A DNA stretch of 64,000 nucleotides from the NCBI GenBank assembly GCA_000711775.1, contig ARYC01017997.1:1-64000 (forward strand), written 5' to 3'. This document shows positions 24,935-37,229 of the stretch, piece by piece. Made by a program: the position numbers and the translations under genes. The notes under the pieces are model-generated. The model saw only the letters and a list, made by a program, of their open reading frames with translations. It was not told the DNA's origin and searched no databases. The DNA comes from Oxytricha trifallax. Taxonomy: Eukaryota > Ciliophora > Spirotrichea > Sporadotrichida > Oxytrichidae. Every line of letters starts with the position of its first letter. The first letter of the stretch is position 1.

Positions 24935-25701
24935 TCAAATGTTTCCATCATTTAAAAATATAATAAATATAAATATATATATATTAATTTTCTACAGCAT
25001 TTGAACCTTTATGCTTTCTTTAAGACTGCTATTATTCTTATTAACGTGATTGGCTTGCTCCTCAAGACTTCTATTTTCGCTATCTAATTATAGTATCTTC
25101 TTGTTAAGCTTCTCGATCAGTTATTTATGTGAATTTTGCTAATCAACAATTTAATCTCTGAGTTTCTTAAGTTGACCATCCTTTGTGGTTTGCCCTTGAT
25201 TGACTAGTTCTAGTATCTCCTCTCTCGATGTTCTTGCTTTTTGTAGTGATTTTTCTAATTCATCATTCTGCTTTGTTAACTGGTCAACTTGCCCTTTCTT
25301 GATTTAGTTTTCCTTTTCTAATTCCTTCAAAAGTGTCGCTTCTTTCATTTTCTTCTCCTAAGTTCTTTCAAGCTGCTGAGAAAGAACTCTGAATTGTTCT
25401 TGCATTTGCTTTGAGTCTTACTTTAGCTATGAATTCAGATCTTCTCGCTCCTTAGTTAACTTTTCAATAACAGACTCTAAGTGCTTCAACTTAATGTCTT
25501 CGGCTTTATTCTAATCAAAAATATGAAAATTAATGAATAAATTACTCTATCGTGTTGATACTTCTTCTCCAATTAGTAAAGTTAATTGTCATAATCTAAT
25601 TTCTGATCAATCTTTGAAGCCTCCAATTGATCTATTTGTATTCTTTATTCATCACAAAGCTCTCCTAAATCTCTCACTTAGTCTTCCAAACCTAAAATAT
25701 T
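24935..25701 (-). CDS. LRRC45: LRRC45-like protein, 3' part, inverted segment
   Basis: Minus-strand frame from the pointer at 25701 to TGA 24935-24937, about 240 residues, with one 35-nt GT-AG intron near 25510-25544. The sequence is an uninterrupted Glu/Lys/Gln/Leu coiled coil (for example EKLTKEREDLNSQLKQ). There is no start codon at its upstream end, and the frame there is only open downstream of the pointer. That fits an internal gene segment, not an independent gene. It supplies the missing C-terminal half of the LRR protein at 23175. Alternative: an unrelated coiled-coil gene whose first exon is elsewhere. Confidence 0.7.
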
Positions 25702-26136
25702 AAACAACACAAGTATTTTGTTTGTGATCGCTTTCAATGGCAAATTTGAAATGAATTTAAATTAATATTGTGATTTAATAATTAATTAGAGAAAATAAAT
25801 AAAAAAATAATTTCAAATTTAAGAATTACAAATGAAAAACAAAGTTTACTAAAATACACAAAATAGAAAAACTATTAAAAGATGATTCTATATTAATACT
25901 TTAAGCTTTTAACATTAATAAATACTCAATTAAAGTAAAAAATATAATGATAATCATTTAAATAGAATATTTAAGAAATAAGAACTTATTAATAAATTAT
26001 AATTGAGCATTAGTACTAATTATGGTAAAGTTTGAATTATATAATTATATCTTTAAACACAACATTCTCTTCTACACATCATTGAGAGATATAATTAATT
26101 TTAATTATAATAATTAATTTATATTTATTATATCAA
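25702..26136. other. AT-rich intergenic stretch
   Basis: About 430 bp, strongly A/T-rich, no frame, no repeat. Presumably holds the promoter of the Sel1/MYND gene. Confidence 0.45.
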
Positions 26137-27782
26137 ATGGTCGAATAAAAGCCAGTAAGTTTAGATTTTCATGGTATTTAAGAACACTAAATGTTTGATA
26201 TACTAAACCAACTCTTATAGAAAGCATTAAGCTTGAGTGATTTGGAAAATTTAAGCGAAGCAGAGCTTGAACACATTATTATGGAACAAAAATCAGATGA
26301 TGCGAGATACATTTTAGGGCGCCTTTTAATAGAAGGAAGCAGTGAAAAAATAAAGAAAAACGAATTGAAGGGGCTAAATTGGATCAAAGAAGCAATCAAG
26401 AATAATCACCTTATCGCACTAGAATACAAAACTTATTATGAAATTAGATTTGACAATTAGCCAAAGCTAAACAAGATACTGAAGAACTTAGAGGTTATCG
26501 TTGATAAATCAAAGAGCACCAGAGCTTGCAACACACTTGGAGAATTCTACTAGGTTTAAGACAGAAAAGATAACTATCAAGAGAACGCAGCTAAGTATTA
26601 CAATATCAGTGCCGATCATTTTATTTTGCTTATTTATCAAGGATGCTAATTAGGTATTCACTGGATGGGAGTATTCTATCATATTGCATTTGGTGTTGCT
26701 AAAAATGTAGATAAGGCAATTGAATACTTGACAAAATCAGCCAGAGCAGGAAACGGTTAATCAAGCTATCAACTATACTTGATCTACACCGAAGAAGGAC
26801 CACACAAAAACATTGAAAAAGCTTACCAATACTTAGAGAACGGTATTCTCACAGGTGTCTCTCACTTCGATCAACTTCAATAACTTTTTAAGGACAATTA
26901 AGAAATTTTGACTCCAATTTTCTTAAAAAACAAGAAGCCAGATGTTTAAGTAAACAAAGATGATAAAACCGAAGTGTTGAACTTGCATGAGGCTTATGTA
27001 AATGAAATGAAAAACTCATTCTCACAAGCTTTGAATCGTGATAGATTATATATGAGACCAGTTGGTTATTTAATGGATCAGTAGATTTGGATGGTTGGTG
27101 TCCTCTCCAAATACTTCGTAAAGCAAGTGCTTAGATTCAATCATTAAGACTTATTGTTATTTATTGATTTTATAATGACTTCTTAAGAGCTATGAAACAA
27201 GATCTTCCACCAATATTGGGAGAGATGGGAATGTGGGTTCTGACTAACTACGCAAACAGACAAAGAGAAAAGGGCAAAACTGAAAAGAGAAAGATGGCAC
27301 AAGTTGCTATTGATATCGTTAAGAAATATCTAGAAGATGGATTTGAATACCTAATCTTATTATCAGATTTATAAATTATTCACTTATTTTCAAGCTAATA
27401 GCCTATTTTATTCTTTAGTTTAGGTAAAGAAGGAAAGTACAATTTGATCAACAAGTTCAGCCCTAAGAAATGCCCAGGTCAATAAATTCGTAGAGAAGAC
27501 CTTCCATTCTTGTATTCATGGTTGCACTATGCACCTTAAACCTGGTATCGTCATGTTAAAAAAATCGAAGAAGAAATGAAGAGCGAAGAAGACAGAAAAA
27601 ATAACCCAGATGCCTACAAGAAATGTACTTTCTGCTCTGCTCCAGAGAGCGATCTTAGAAAGCATAAACTGTGCTCAGCTTGCAAATAAGCTTTCTATTG
27701 CAGTCCAGACTGTCAGAAATACGACTGGCAAAAGAAGCACAAACTTGAATGTAAAGAACTCCAGAAGAAGAATAAGAAGTGA
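26137..27782 (+). CDS. Sel1-repeat protein with C-terminal MYND zinc finger
   Basis: Starts at ATG 26137 (MVEQKPVSLDFHGIQEHQM) and ends at TGA 27780-27782. The first 300 residues contain Sel1-like helical repeats (ARYILGRLLIEGSS; KAIEYLTKSARAGNGQSS; KAYQYLENGILTGV). The C-terminus is a full MYND finger: CTFCSAPESDLRKHKLC, then SACKQAFYCSPDCQ and HKLEC, with all eight ligands present. MYND fingers bind proline-rich partners; Sel1 repeats are adaptors. One short interruption near 27156-27187 (GTTATTT to CTTAAG, 32 nt) is needed to keep frame and looks like an intron. Confidence 0.75.
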
Positions 27783-27895
27783 AAGCATTAATTTCTATGC
27801 ATTTTTCTTCTAAATTAATACAATTTTTTATAAGTTAGTATCTTACCAAGTCTTCTCTTTTGAATATAAAATTTAATTGATCATGAAATTAAAAC

Positions 27896-29708
27896 TCACT
27901 GAATTATTTTTCTAACTGGGGGAATAGCCCCTACAGTTATTTTACTTATATTTTTACTGCTATTTAGATTGATATGATTAGTGGCTACTTTCTATTCCTC
28001 CTCATCATTTCTAAACTAATGAAACTTAGGCATTTCTTCATCAGCAAAGATATCATGAACTTCGTCCTGAGTGATTAATGTAAGTCTATTGACATCTCCA
28101 AATGTTTCTCCAACGCTATAAGTGCTTTGATTTTTATTTTGCTATTTACTAGGTGTGTTATTCGAATTAGTTGGAAGAGAATACATAGATGAAAGGCCTA
28201 CTTGATTGTACTGTTGAGATTAGCCACTATTATTGGCACTATTAAATAGATAATGCTGTAAATTATTAGCTCCATTTATATTTGTCTGAGTTTGCAGTGA
28301 TGTTGTAACTTAAGTTTTTTGCGATAATCTTTTTTCCAGTAGATCATTAAGTTGAGGTGTAAAGGAATTAAAATGTGTGTATCCTCTATATCTTTCTATT
28401 TCATTTAATAGAGAAGCTGAGTCAATGTGCAATATTGAAATATTGATGTTCATTTAGTCTTTTACTAATTCATTTGTCATTTTCTATAAGTAAAATCTCC
28501 ACAATATCAGAGTGAAGATAATAGCAAAAATTGCCACAAACTCTATAAGTCTTGCTACATAAATGTTAATTGTGAATTATATCTAATAATATAATGATAA
28601 TTTAAAAATATGAATCTTAACGGTTGTTACAAAGTTTCTGTTATTACAGTTACGAGTAATATCAATGCCATCATTAGTATGATTATCTTGGAATATTTGT
28701 ATTTTAAGTTAAACTGTTGTACTTGCATTTCAAATTGAGTCGGCTCATTTGGATTAAACCTGAGATTATTATCACTCGCCCATTTAACCCATTCCTCACT
28801 ATATTGATTATGGCATAACTCACACTCAACACATTTTCTCTGTTAAATCCATCTCTAAAAATATATTAATGATCTATATTTCATTACTTTTAAACATTCT
28901 TTGTGAATATACTTGATTGATCCAGCACACTTACAAGGATCACAAATTGCAGAATCAGGGTTTGAAGCTGTAGTTTGCAATACTATTTCTGATCCCAACT
29001 TTTCTAAGCAAATCCTGCATACTGGCTCTTTTGACATACGAGCTATTAAGAAATAAAAATTAGAATCAATATCTTACCTGAGTTATATCTACTGCTGTTT
29101 CTTGCTGAGTTTTATCTGCTATTTTAGATGCTGTTCACTTTAGAGTTTACAATGGATTTTATATTTCTTCTTGCCGTCATTTTATGCATTATACTACTAT
29201 CTCCAAACTTAAAGACCCCCCCACTAACTCTAGATACTTATTAATTTAGCAAATTCGGCTAAAAACCGGGGGCTTCGTTCTACACCAATTAGTTTGTGCC
29301 TCTTTAACTTTTTTGGAAATTCATAGTGCTTCCTAAACTCATGATCCCACTTAAGAATCCGTTAGATGGAGACGGTTGACCAAAGTTATTATTAGTGTTA
29401 ATTTATGGATCTTAAGGTTTGTTAAAGGATCTATTTCTAAAATGAAGCCCACTAGTTAGATTCCTACCGCTAAAAATGCTGCTAGTTAGAGTGGTCTCAT
29501 TATTTAATTATCTTTGAAGGATTTGTCTATCATTTTATAGTATGTTATTTGAATGGAAAGTCATACCAAGGTCACTTGTTCCTGAAGATCTTACTCTATT
29601 GTGAAGATTTCTAGGTATCCTTAATTAAATTTGCTATGTGACATTCTGATTTTTACTTTCTTCTTTTAAAGCAGTGTTTGAATCATTCAAATTCATAGTA
29701 AAGTTCAT
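27896..29708 (-). CDS. RING-CH (MARCH-type) membrane E3 ubiquitin ligase
   Basis: Starts at ATG 29708 (MNFTMNLNDSNTALKEES), or possibly with an extra 70-residue exon from ATG 29961 (MSKNNLANNILYK), and ends at TGA 27896-27898. A Ser/Asn-rich N-terminus leads into CRICLEKLG, CDPCKCAGSIKYIHKECL, a W-I-x-x-R-K spacer and CVECELC. This is the C4HC3 RING-CH pattern with every ligand present. Two membrane helices follow (IIILMMALILLVTVI and FVAIFAIIFTLILW) with a Gln/Asn-rich tail. GT-AG introns lie at about 29043-29082 and 28861-28893; the second splits the finger. Expected to ubiquitinate membrane proteins. A further interruption between the two helices (28560-28625) was not resolved. Confidence 0.8.
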
Positions 29709-30093
29709 AATTAATAACCATAAAAAAATATACATATAAAATTATCTTAAGTTTACTTGAATTAACAGCAGAATCATTTAATTTCAATAATTCTTACTTT
29801 CTTTCTGAAATATTTTGCTTTTCCTTAATTATTTCATTCATTTGAATAACTACATTTTTTTAGTTTTTCTTTTAAGGACTAGATGGCTTCTCCTTGACTT
29901 TCTTAATACTGTCATTCTAAATTTTATACAGTATGTTATTAGCTAGGTTGTTTTTGCTCATTTTGATTTAGTTTTTTGTAAATTATTATAAAAGCTTTAA
30001 AAGATTATTACAATTTAATACATGAAACTGTCAATATGATGAAATCCTATTAAAATTTGAAAGATTAATAAAAGTATAATTATTCAGAAGTAA

Positions 30094-30913
30094 TCAATCA
30101 TACATCATAGGATGCTGCATCATTTACTTTGCATCATCCTCAATTTGTTTCTCCTCTCTATTGATTTCTTTTTTAAATTTTGCTAGTGCACATTCCAATT
30201 TAATATCCTCCAAATGAGCGAGTTCGTAGCTTTCAAGCATGTCTACAGCTAGTTCCTTAACAAAAAGACACCCTGCTATCTCCTTCAAGAATTCTTCCAA
30301 GATAACGATTGAGTAAATATTCTTTCGATTCTTATTGAAAAGTTCTACCAACTGATCATTTTAAAGAACTAATTGATTAGCTTTTTCTGTCAATTGATAA
30401 CTCAAGAAATCTGGCTCTTTCTTCACTGCATTAACTAAAAGTAGCATTCTTTTGTCTTAAAGTAATTCCTCAACTTTTTCATTTATTAGCCTTAAAATGG
30501 AGAGAAACTGACAAGGGTTTGCATAGTGAAGAGATGAAAACTGTGAGGGGATTTCAAATAAGAAAATGTGCAGTAAAGTTGCTTTATTATGCATTTAATC
30601 TACCATATTGTATTCTTCGTCTAGTCTAGCCGGGTAACTGAAGATTCTATTTATAATACTCTATAAAAATGAAATAATTACAAATCTTACAGTTAAAACT
30701 AAGTTTTCTTCAGGAGAGTTGGCTAGGAAAGTTTGTAACTTAGATGATATTTGTCTGATGAAATCACCCTTAGTACTAAAAGTTAATGGATCAATTCTGT
30801 CCACTTCATCTATTTCAGTGTTTGCTGAGAAACTTTGTCTTTTTAAATTTGGAGAGGCGTTTGAATATGAATCATCAAAGTTTAGCTTCTTGGTAGCAGA
30901 ATATTTGTTATTT
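30094..30913 (-). CDS. FHIP/FAM160-like protein, 3' part, inverted segment
   Basis: Minus-strand frame from the pointer at 30913 to TGA 30094-30096, about 260 residues, with one 31-nt GT-AG intron (about 30663-30693). It contains FIRQISSKLQTFLANSPEEN followed by LVLTSIINRIFSYPARLDEE, which resembles the conserved C-terminal block of FHIP (FTS-Hook-interacting, formerly FAM160) proteins. There is no ATG at its upstream end. Joined to the plus-strand part through a 13-bp pointer it forms one reading frame. FHIP proteins link dynein-Hook complexes to vesicles. Confidence 0.7.
30901..30913 (-). other. Inversion pointer, 13 bp, minus-strand copy
   Basis: The minus strand reads AAATAACAAATAT here and the plus strand reads the same at 33896-33908; neither match extends further. 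Read through it, EPVHPNNKY from the plus strand continues as NNKYSATKKLNFDDSY in the same codon phase. Confidence 0.75.
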
Positions 30914-31018
30914 AATAATAAATGTAATTAAAAAGAGAAAGCAATTGCTGATTCTTATTTCATGTAAGACTAAACAATTTGAATAGGACATTAATCATTA
31001 AATTATTAGAATTAAATC

Positions 31019-33908
31019 ATGGAAAAAAGTCGACTCACAGGTTTCTTCAAAAACCTGCTCAACATAGGTGATGACAGACAATAAAAAATATAAGAACGTC
31101 ATAATTAACAACAATAAAATCCTAGGACAGACAGCAGCTATAGCTCATAGAGTACAAACATATCAACTTAATCAAACCATCTGCCATCACCCAGAGTAGG
31201 AGGAGGCATCCCTTCTTAAATTGAAACATCTGCATAGCTAAGAAGCAAAGATTAGTAATCGAAAGCATCTGCTGCTTTATCAAATCTATTTTCATCTAAG
31301 CAGTAGAAGCCTGCCTAGTCTGATTTGGATAGATTAAAAGAAAACTGGAAGAAATTTAGAGGGGAGCTCGATAAACTTTTAATGGACCCCACTCGCTATG
31401 AAAATAATCCCAAGAAGTGCATTGAAGAAAAATTGAAACCAAAGTTGCAAAATGTACTTGATGCTATTTTAAATGAAGACTTGTAAAATAGGGAGACTAA
31501 AACAATTGGGGACTGTTTAGAATACATATTGAAAGAGAGTATTCTGCAGGAATTAGTTGCTTATGGTAAAAATGATATAAACTAAAACTATAAAAATTAT
31601 TATAAACTATAACTTAATTTTATTATTTAAAGTTGGTAATATAAATTAGAATTTAGAAGTTTACCATAAGGGTTGTTTGTAGTTTGCTTAAAGTTCATAA
31701 GTTTTGTGATCCTAGATATTTAAGCTACCCACATCATTAATCACTAAGAAGTCCACCCAGCAATCATGCAATTAATGATGCACATTCATAATTCAATAAA
31801 AAACAATATGATCGATTTGACTTATGACAACAGTGAGCTCAAGAGATTTATTATTGAATTCATTAAATCTCTGACTAGTAAAATATATGAGTAACCCTCT
31901 TTAGTGAGTTTGCTATTCACTGACTCAAGAAGAGGCAAGAAAAAGGGAGCATACTTGCCAATGTCAATATTACTGTTACTATTAATTAAAGAGGATGTCA
32001 ATGAATAAGAATCTTTAAAACTTAGTTTACGAGAGGCAATTTTAATGCATTTAAAGCTTAGCAATAAAGACGTTTTGAGATATATAATGGAAGAATCGGA
32101 AATTTGCGTAATTTTAATAGCTAAATTGAATTAATTTTTCCAATCTCTGCCTTATGAAGTAGAGTTGATTTCTAATAACTAAGTAACTTATTAATATATT
32201 TAATTTATAATTTTAACCTCTTAATACCCTGAAGACGAAGATTCAAAATATCTTGCTTAACTTAACTTACATGAACAAATAAATCAGGTTTTCTCAAATG
32301 ATAAGAAAGAGCAGCATTTAGAATTTAGAGAGTTTGTTAAGTATCTAGCTTTCCTAAATAAATGCGCATTATGTATTATGCATACAGGAAGACTGCTTGA
32401 TCATCTTTGCACTGAATTTTTCAATTCATTTTTACTCGAGAATTTATAACCTAAACTTTTAAAAACTGATAAACCAAGGATAGTAAGAACAACCATTCAG
32501 TACTTAATTCAGGTTCTTAGCATGTTCACTTGCTCAAAATTAATAAAGATTGTGCATCATTATATTTTTGGACTACCAGCAAATTTAATGATAGAAGAGT
32601 AAGAAGAGATAGGTAGATCTTCAATTCTATCAATCAGCAATTACGATAGTCTGATTGATTAAAATTAAATATCTTTAAGAAATTAAGATGGTTTCAATCG
32701 ATAATCAACAGTTGGATCCACAAAGTCTAGTCACAACCGCACTGGATCAAATAATGCATTTGATTATAAATAAAATAACAGCGCAAGAGGGCAGAGATCA
32801 ATCGTCTCAGACTTGAACCTTAAGATAAGCAGAATAAATTTTGAAAATAAGTAAATGAAATCAAGTTATGCCATTAATAACCCATTTATGCAACCTCTTG
32901 CATCACCACTACACTAAAAAGCAGCCAGAATGAATGAAATTACTAGGGTATATGTAATTTATCATTAATTTACTTTCATCAATTATATCTATTGTATGTA
33001 ACCTAAATTATAGATTAAGTAATGGAATCAAGTATTTATGAAGATAACTTTGATTCATACACGAGTAACTAAGAAACAATTGAAGTAGGCCCAACTTACA
33101 ATATTTAACAGCATAAATGTAAGTAACTGCTGCAGACTATGTTCAAGTGCTTACAGAGGAAAGATGAGAAGCTTGGGTTTGTAGTTCTCAAATTCCTGGA
33201 TTTATTATTAGAGAAAAATATTCCTGAGATTAATGACATGCTATTTATGCAGTCAATTCAAAAATACGTATCAACTAGTGTTCAAGGTCATAATATTCTT
33301 AAAATAAATATATTAATTAAAATTAAAATAATAGCGCTTCAAATTATTATTTACAATTTATCTCTTTAAAAAATATTATATTTAATAGCTTTTTATTATA
33401 TAAAATTTACATTTTTATTCTCATTTATCTTTAATTATTAACTCAAATATAATAATCAACTAACAATAACTAGCAGTCAATACAAATAAGCTCAATTACA
33501 AAACTGCAGGATAAATTTGCTAAAATGTTCCCCACAGCTGGCAACTTCATCTTCAATTGTAATAAGAACAACAACTTTGCGGAACTAAGCAACATACTGC
33601 AAAGCCAGATGCATAGAGTAGAAGATGCTATTTCTCTATAAATCAATGAGTAAAATATGATGTTAACTGACGATGGAATGGAATCTATGGATATATTCAG
33701 TTTCTTGCTTATGAGTGACCACACAATGACTCTTGCAGAGTTTGATAAACAGATTCTTCAATTTGCTTTAATAATTTTTTAATCACCAAGACAAGGAATG
33801 TATGAAGCTGCAACTTACAAGATTCAAGAAGAAACCACTGACTATACTCTCCCAACAGAGGACGATGAGGATTTCTAATTAGAGCCAGTACACCCAAATA
33901 ACAAATAT
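31019..33908 (+). CDS. FHIP/FAM160-like protein, 5' part
   Basis: Starts at ATG 31019 (MEKSRLTGFFKNLLNIGDD). After a Gln/Ser-rich N-terminus the helical FHIP domain begins: LEYILKESILQELVAYG, then LPQGLFVVCLKFISFVI, then REAILMHLKLSNKDVLRYIM and ICVILIAKLNQFFQSLP. These fit the FHIP family order, including the last motif, where the family has a V-H-stretch and a LPxx ending. IESs fall near 31570-31665, 32170-32225 and about 33290-33480; I did not fix their ends. The plus-strand part ends at a 13-bp pointer. The whole protein would be about 1,100 residues. Confidence 0.7.
33896..33908 (+). other. Inversion pointer, 13 bp, plus-strand copy
   Basis: AAATAACAAATAT; partner copy on the minus strand at 30901-30913, 3 kb upstream. 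Beyond it the plus frame drifts into A/T-rich non-coding sequence, as expected when the true continuation lies elsewhere. Confidence 0.75.
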
Positions 33909-33973
33909 CAATTAACTAATTTGAATTGTTAAATTGATAAAGTAAGCAGTTAAATTAAAATAAGAAAATAAAA

Positions 33974-36253
33974 ATGAGTTAGTTTGGTGCTACCTTTGGA
34001 AACTCTAGAGGTTTTAAAGGAGATACTCACAATAATAAATTTAACGATTCTTTTGACAGGGATTCAGATGACTTTGGTTTCAACAATGATTTAAGCAATG
34101 ACCTAGGTTACGGAAAAAATTAACTTAATAAGACACACAAAAAATAAGGAGGAGCTAAAAATGTTGGAAATTAATTTGATGCTTTCAATTCATAATAGCA
34201 AAATAGAGCTGCACCAAGTAGAGGATTGAGGAACTAATTTGATAGGGGTATGAATGGCCCACCACTGAAATCAAGTATATCAGATATTGTGGACAAAAAA
34301 GAAAAAGACGCAATATTTAAGTCATCAATGATGCCAGGTGGATATTTTGGAGGAATGAATTAAGTTCCTGGGTAATCATACACTCCATTCTTATCGTCAC
34401 CCAAAGGTACAAGCATGGATCAGTTATAGAAAAGTGGCACAATGTTTAACTTTGCTTCTAACTTTGGATCTCCAATTCAATCTCCTTAAAAGGCTATTAC
34501 TGAAAGCTTTAAGAAATTTATGCCTAGATCTGAGAAAGAAAAGTTTAAATAAAAAATGCTTGAAGAGATTAAGGACTTTTAATACCATCCAAAGAGGTTC
34601 ATGTGTAAGAAGCATAAAAATTCCGAAGTTCAATTCTGTTGCTCAATTAATGAAACTTTCTTTTGCAAACTTTGCATGCCTCAGCATTAAGGACATGATG
34701 ATATGGTTCTTTCATAAGTATGTGAGGACATTCAACATGAAGTCATTAAACTCAAACACACCTATAAAGCCAAAAAGGAGTTTATCATCAATAAACTCGA
34801 TCAGCATTAAGAAAACATTGAGAAGGTATTTAAGGTTTATTACGATACATTAGATGAGTGTAGAGCTCAAGTTCTTGGGCAAGAATATAAGTTAAGAGAA
34901 AACATGGATTATTTTGAAAAGACAATTGCTGAATTAATGCATGAAATCAAAAAGTACAATTATGTTGAGTTTTATCATGAGCAAGATGCCCTTAAAAGCA
35001 AAGTTAAGGATATTAAGGATCATCTTAAAGCGTTCAATATATCTATTTAATAATGATAAAGAAACAAAGTTTATTTACTTTTTTTAATATATACATGCCA
35101 AAATATGCATTAGGAATTGAAGATATTAGTCTAGCAATAAATCAAATTAAGGTAGACATAAAAGAAAGAATTCATAGTTTTATGAGAGAAACCAATCATA
35201 GTTTTTCACTAGAAAACTACGAGTATATTCTGAATCAATAATAAAACCCAGACATTTCTAAGGTGTACAAGCAGCTAGGTCCTTTCGATTACTATACAGA
35301 AAAGATTGATGAAGAAACTGCTGAAACTAAAACATTAGTTGGGAAATTTGATACTCGGAAATCAGGAACTTAATTTAGAGGAGAGATATCGTCAATTACG
35401 GGCAAACCAGATGGTAAAGGCATTAAAGTATTTCCCAATGGATCAATTTATGAAGGGTTCTTTGCAGATGGGCATTGCCATGGATTAGGCAGAGGAATAA
35501 CATCCAGAGGAGAAGTTTTCCAAGGTCAGTTTAAATTTGATGTGATGGAAGGCAAAGGCTTTTATTAATGGCCAGATGGCAGGATGTATGATGGAGAGTG
35601 GAAGGCAGGAAAGAAGTCAGGTCAAGGCAAATTCTTCTGGCCTAATGGTTAAGTCTACGAAGGAGATTTCAAAGATAACGAATGTAATGGCGCTGGTATA
35701 CTTCATTACACTGATGGAAAAAAACTAGAAGGGGTTTGGAGGAATGGCAAAAAACATGGTAAAGCAGTATATGTTTGGCCTAATGGTGCTAGATATAATG
35801 TTTTCTATATTGCTTAAAACAATTATTTAATTATTTATTATATTCTATATTTATATTTATCATTTAAATATTTTTTTATATCGTTTCAGGGAACTTACTT
35901 ATTAAGGTAATTAGTATTGTAAGACTTTACTATGAAAGATTTAAATAATATTATTAAACAATAAATGCTAATTTTTAATAAATCAATTTCATTATATTAG
36001 CTACAAATAACTATAAATTAATTAAATGCTTTAAACTAAAAAAACTAAAAATTTTTTAATAAATTTAAATTATTTACATAAATAATAAGGGAATTAATAA
36101 TTAATCAATATTGATGGAAAGAAACAAGGAGAAGGTATGTTGGAAAATACTAATGTTAGTTTGGAATAACTCAAAGACAACTACAGATCACTAGCCAAGA
36201 AATCACTCTAAGGGAAACAACTCCTGGACATGAAACCTACTTCAATTTATTGA
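33974..36253 (+). CDS. B-box zinc finger protein with coiled coil and MORN repeats
   Basis: Starts at ATG 33974 (MSQFGATFGNSRGFKGD) and ends at TGA 36251-36253. A Gly/Asn-rich N-terminus of about 200 residues is followed by a B-box (MCKKHKNSEVQFCC, then FFCKLCMPQHQGHD), a long coiled coil, and at least five MORN repeats (GKGIKVFPNGSIYEGFF; GQGKFFWPNGQVYEGDF). MORN repeats mediate membrane and cortical attachment. Two IESs, 50 bp with pointer AATATAT and 301 bp with pointer ATATTG, interrupt it; the second splits a MORN unit, restored as NVFYIDGKKQGEG. About 630 residues in total. Confidence 0.8.
35036..35092 (+). other. IES of 50 bp, pointer AATATAT
   Basis: AATATAT at 35036-35042 and 35086-35092. 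Excision joins HLKAFNI to YMPKYALGIED and moves exactly between the two open frames, bypassing TGA at 35053-35055. Confidence 0.75.
35807..36113 (+). other. IES of 301 bp, pointer ATATTG
   Basis: ATATTG at 35807-35812 and 36108-36113. Excision restores a MORN repeat across the junction and corrects the frame. The interior is A/T-rich without a gene. Confidence 0.75.
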
Positions 36254-36342
36254 TATTATCTAAACTAATGATTATTAAATTAAGTTTAACAAATAAGATC
36301 AAGTTAATTTATACATATTTTATTATTATCTCTATATTAAAC

Positions 36343-36915
36343 TCAATAATTTGGATCATTAAAGAATCCTATTGCTTCAAAAACATTAAACATAGCCTTA
36401 AGTACAGCAAAAGGAGCAAGGAAGAGATCATACTTTGGACTACTGGGCTAGAATGATGAAGTAGCTAGGTATAGTGCCAGTGTAGACTAAACTAATTTAG
36501 TGATTTCTACCAATCCAAATATCTTAATCACGTTTTGCTTTGTTATACACTGGTATGAATAGATGAGTTACAGTCCTATCTGAAATATATCGGGTATTGG
36601 TCCTAAAATTCTTTCATAAAGTTCATAATTAGGGTGAGTGATCCAGTTGTATGTCATAAATCCACTTGCAAATAATTCCAAGCCTGCATCTTAACACTCA
36701 CCAAGAACAGCATCCACTCCATACCCTACTCCTGCAAGAATTCCAAACATCAAATTGTAGTAGTCTGCAGAACTTATTTATGTTAGTGGCATACTTTACT
36801 TCAGTTACACTTATTATCTGTCATCTTGAGATTTTTGTGATTAAGCGCATACATTAAATGAAGCCAGACTAATGACTAAAATCAAGGAAAATGCTGTTAT
36901 AATTTGATGCTTCAT
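36343..36915 (-). CDS. Small secreted or lumenal protein
   Basis: An uninterrupted frame from ATG 36915 to TGA 36343-36345, 190 residues. It starts MKHQIITAFSLILVISLA with a cleavage-type SFNVCAQS, a convincing signal peptide. The mature part begins with a Gln/Ser/Asp-rich stretch, then a more hydrophobic region with a few cysteines (GYGVDAVLGECQDAGLEL). No family recognised. There is no IES inside it, and it ends only 90 bp from the convergent B-box/MORN gene. Confidence 0.7.
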
Positions 36916-37229
36916 TTTACTAACTTATTTTATTTTTAGTTTACCCTTATAATTTATTTATGAAAGTGATCAAATTATATACTGTTTATGAAATTAAATT
37001 ACGATTTTTAATGATATACACATGGACACATATAACCATTTTGATTACATCATTACCTTTAAATTGTTTCAATATCTAAATTCCTAATCATCATTTTATT
37101 ATATTGAACTATTTTTCTTGGAAATTATCACATTGCTTATCAAATCTTCATTTAGAAACTCAGTTTATTATTACTACTCAATGTTGTCTTTAATATTTTC
37201 TAAAAGGTGTTAACTGCCATTCCGGCTTC
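36916..37229. other. Intergenic stretch
   Basis: A/T-rich spacer between two minus-strand genes; presumably the promoter of the secreted protein gene. Nothing else supported. Confidence 0.45.
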
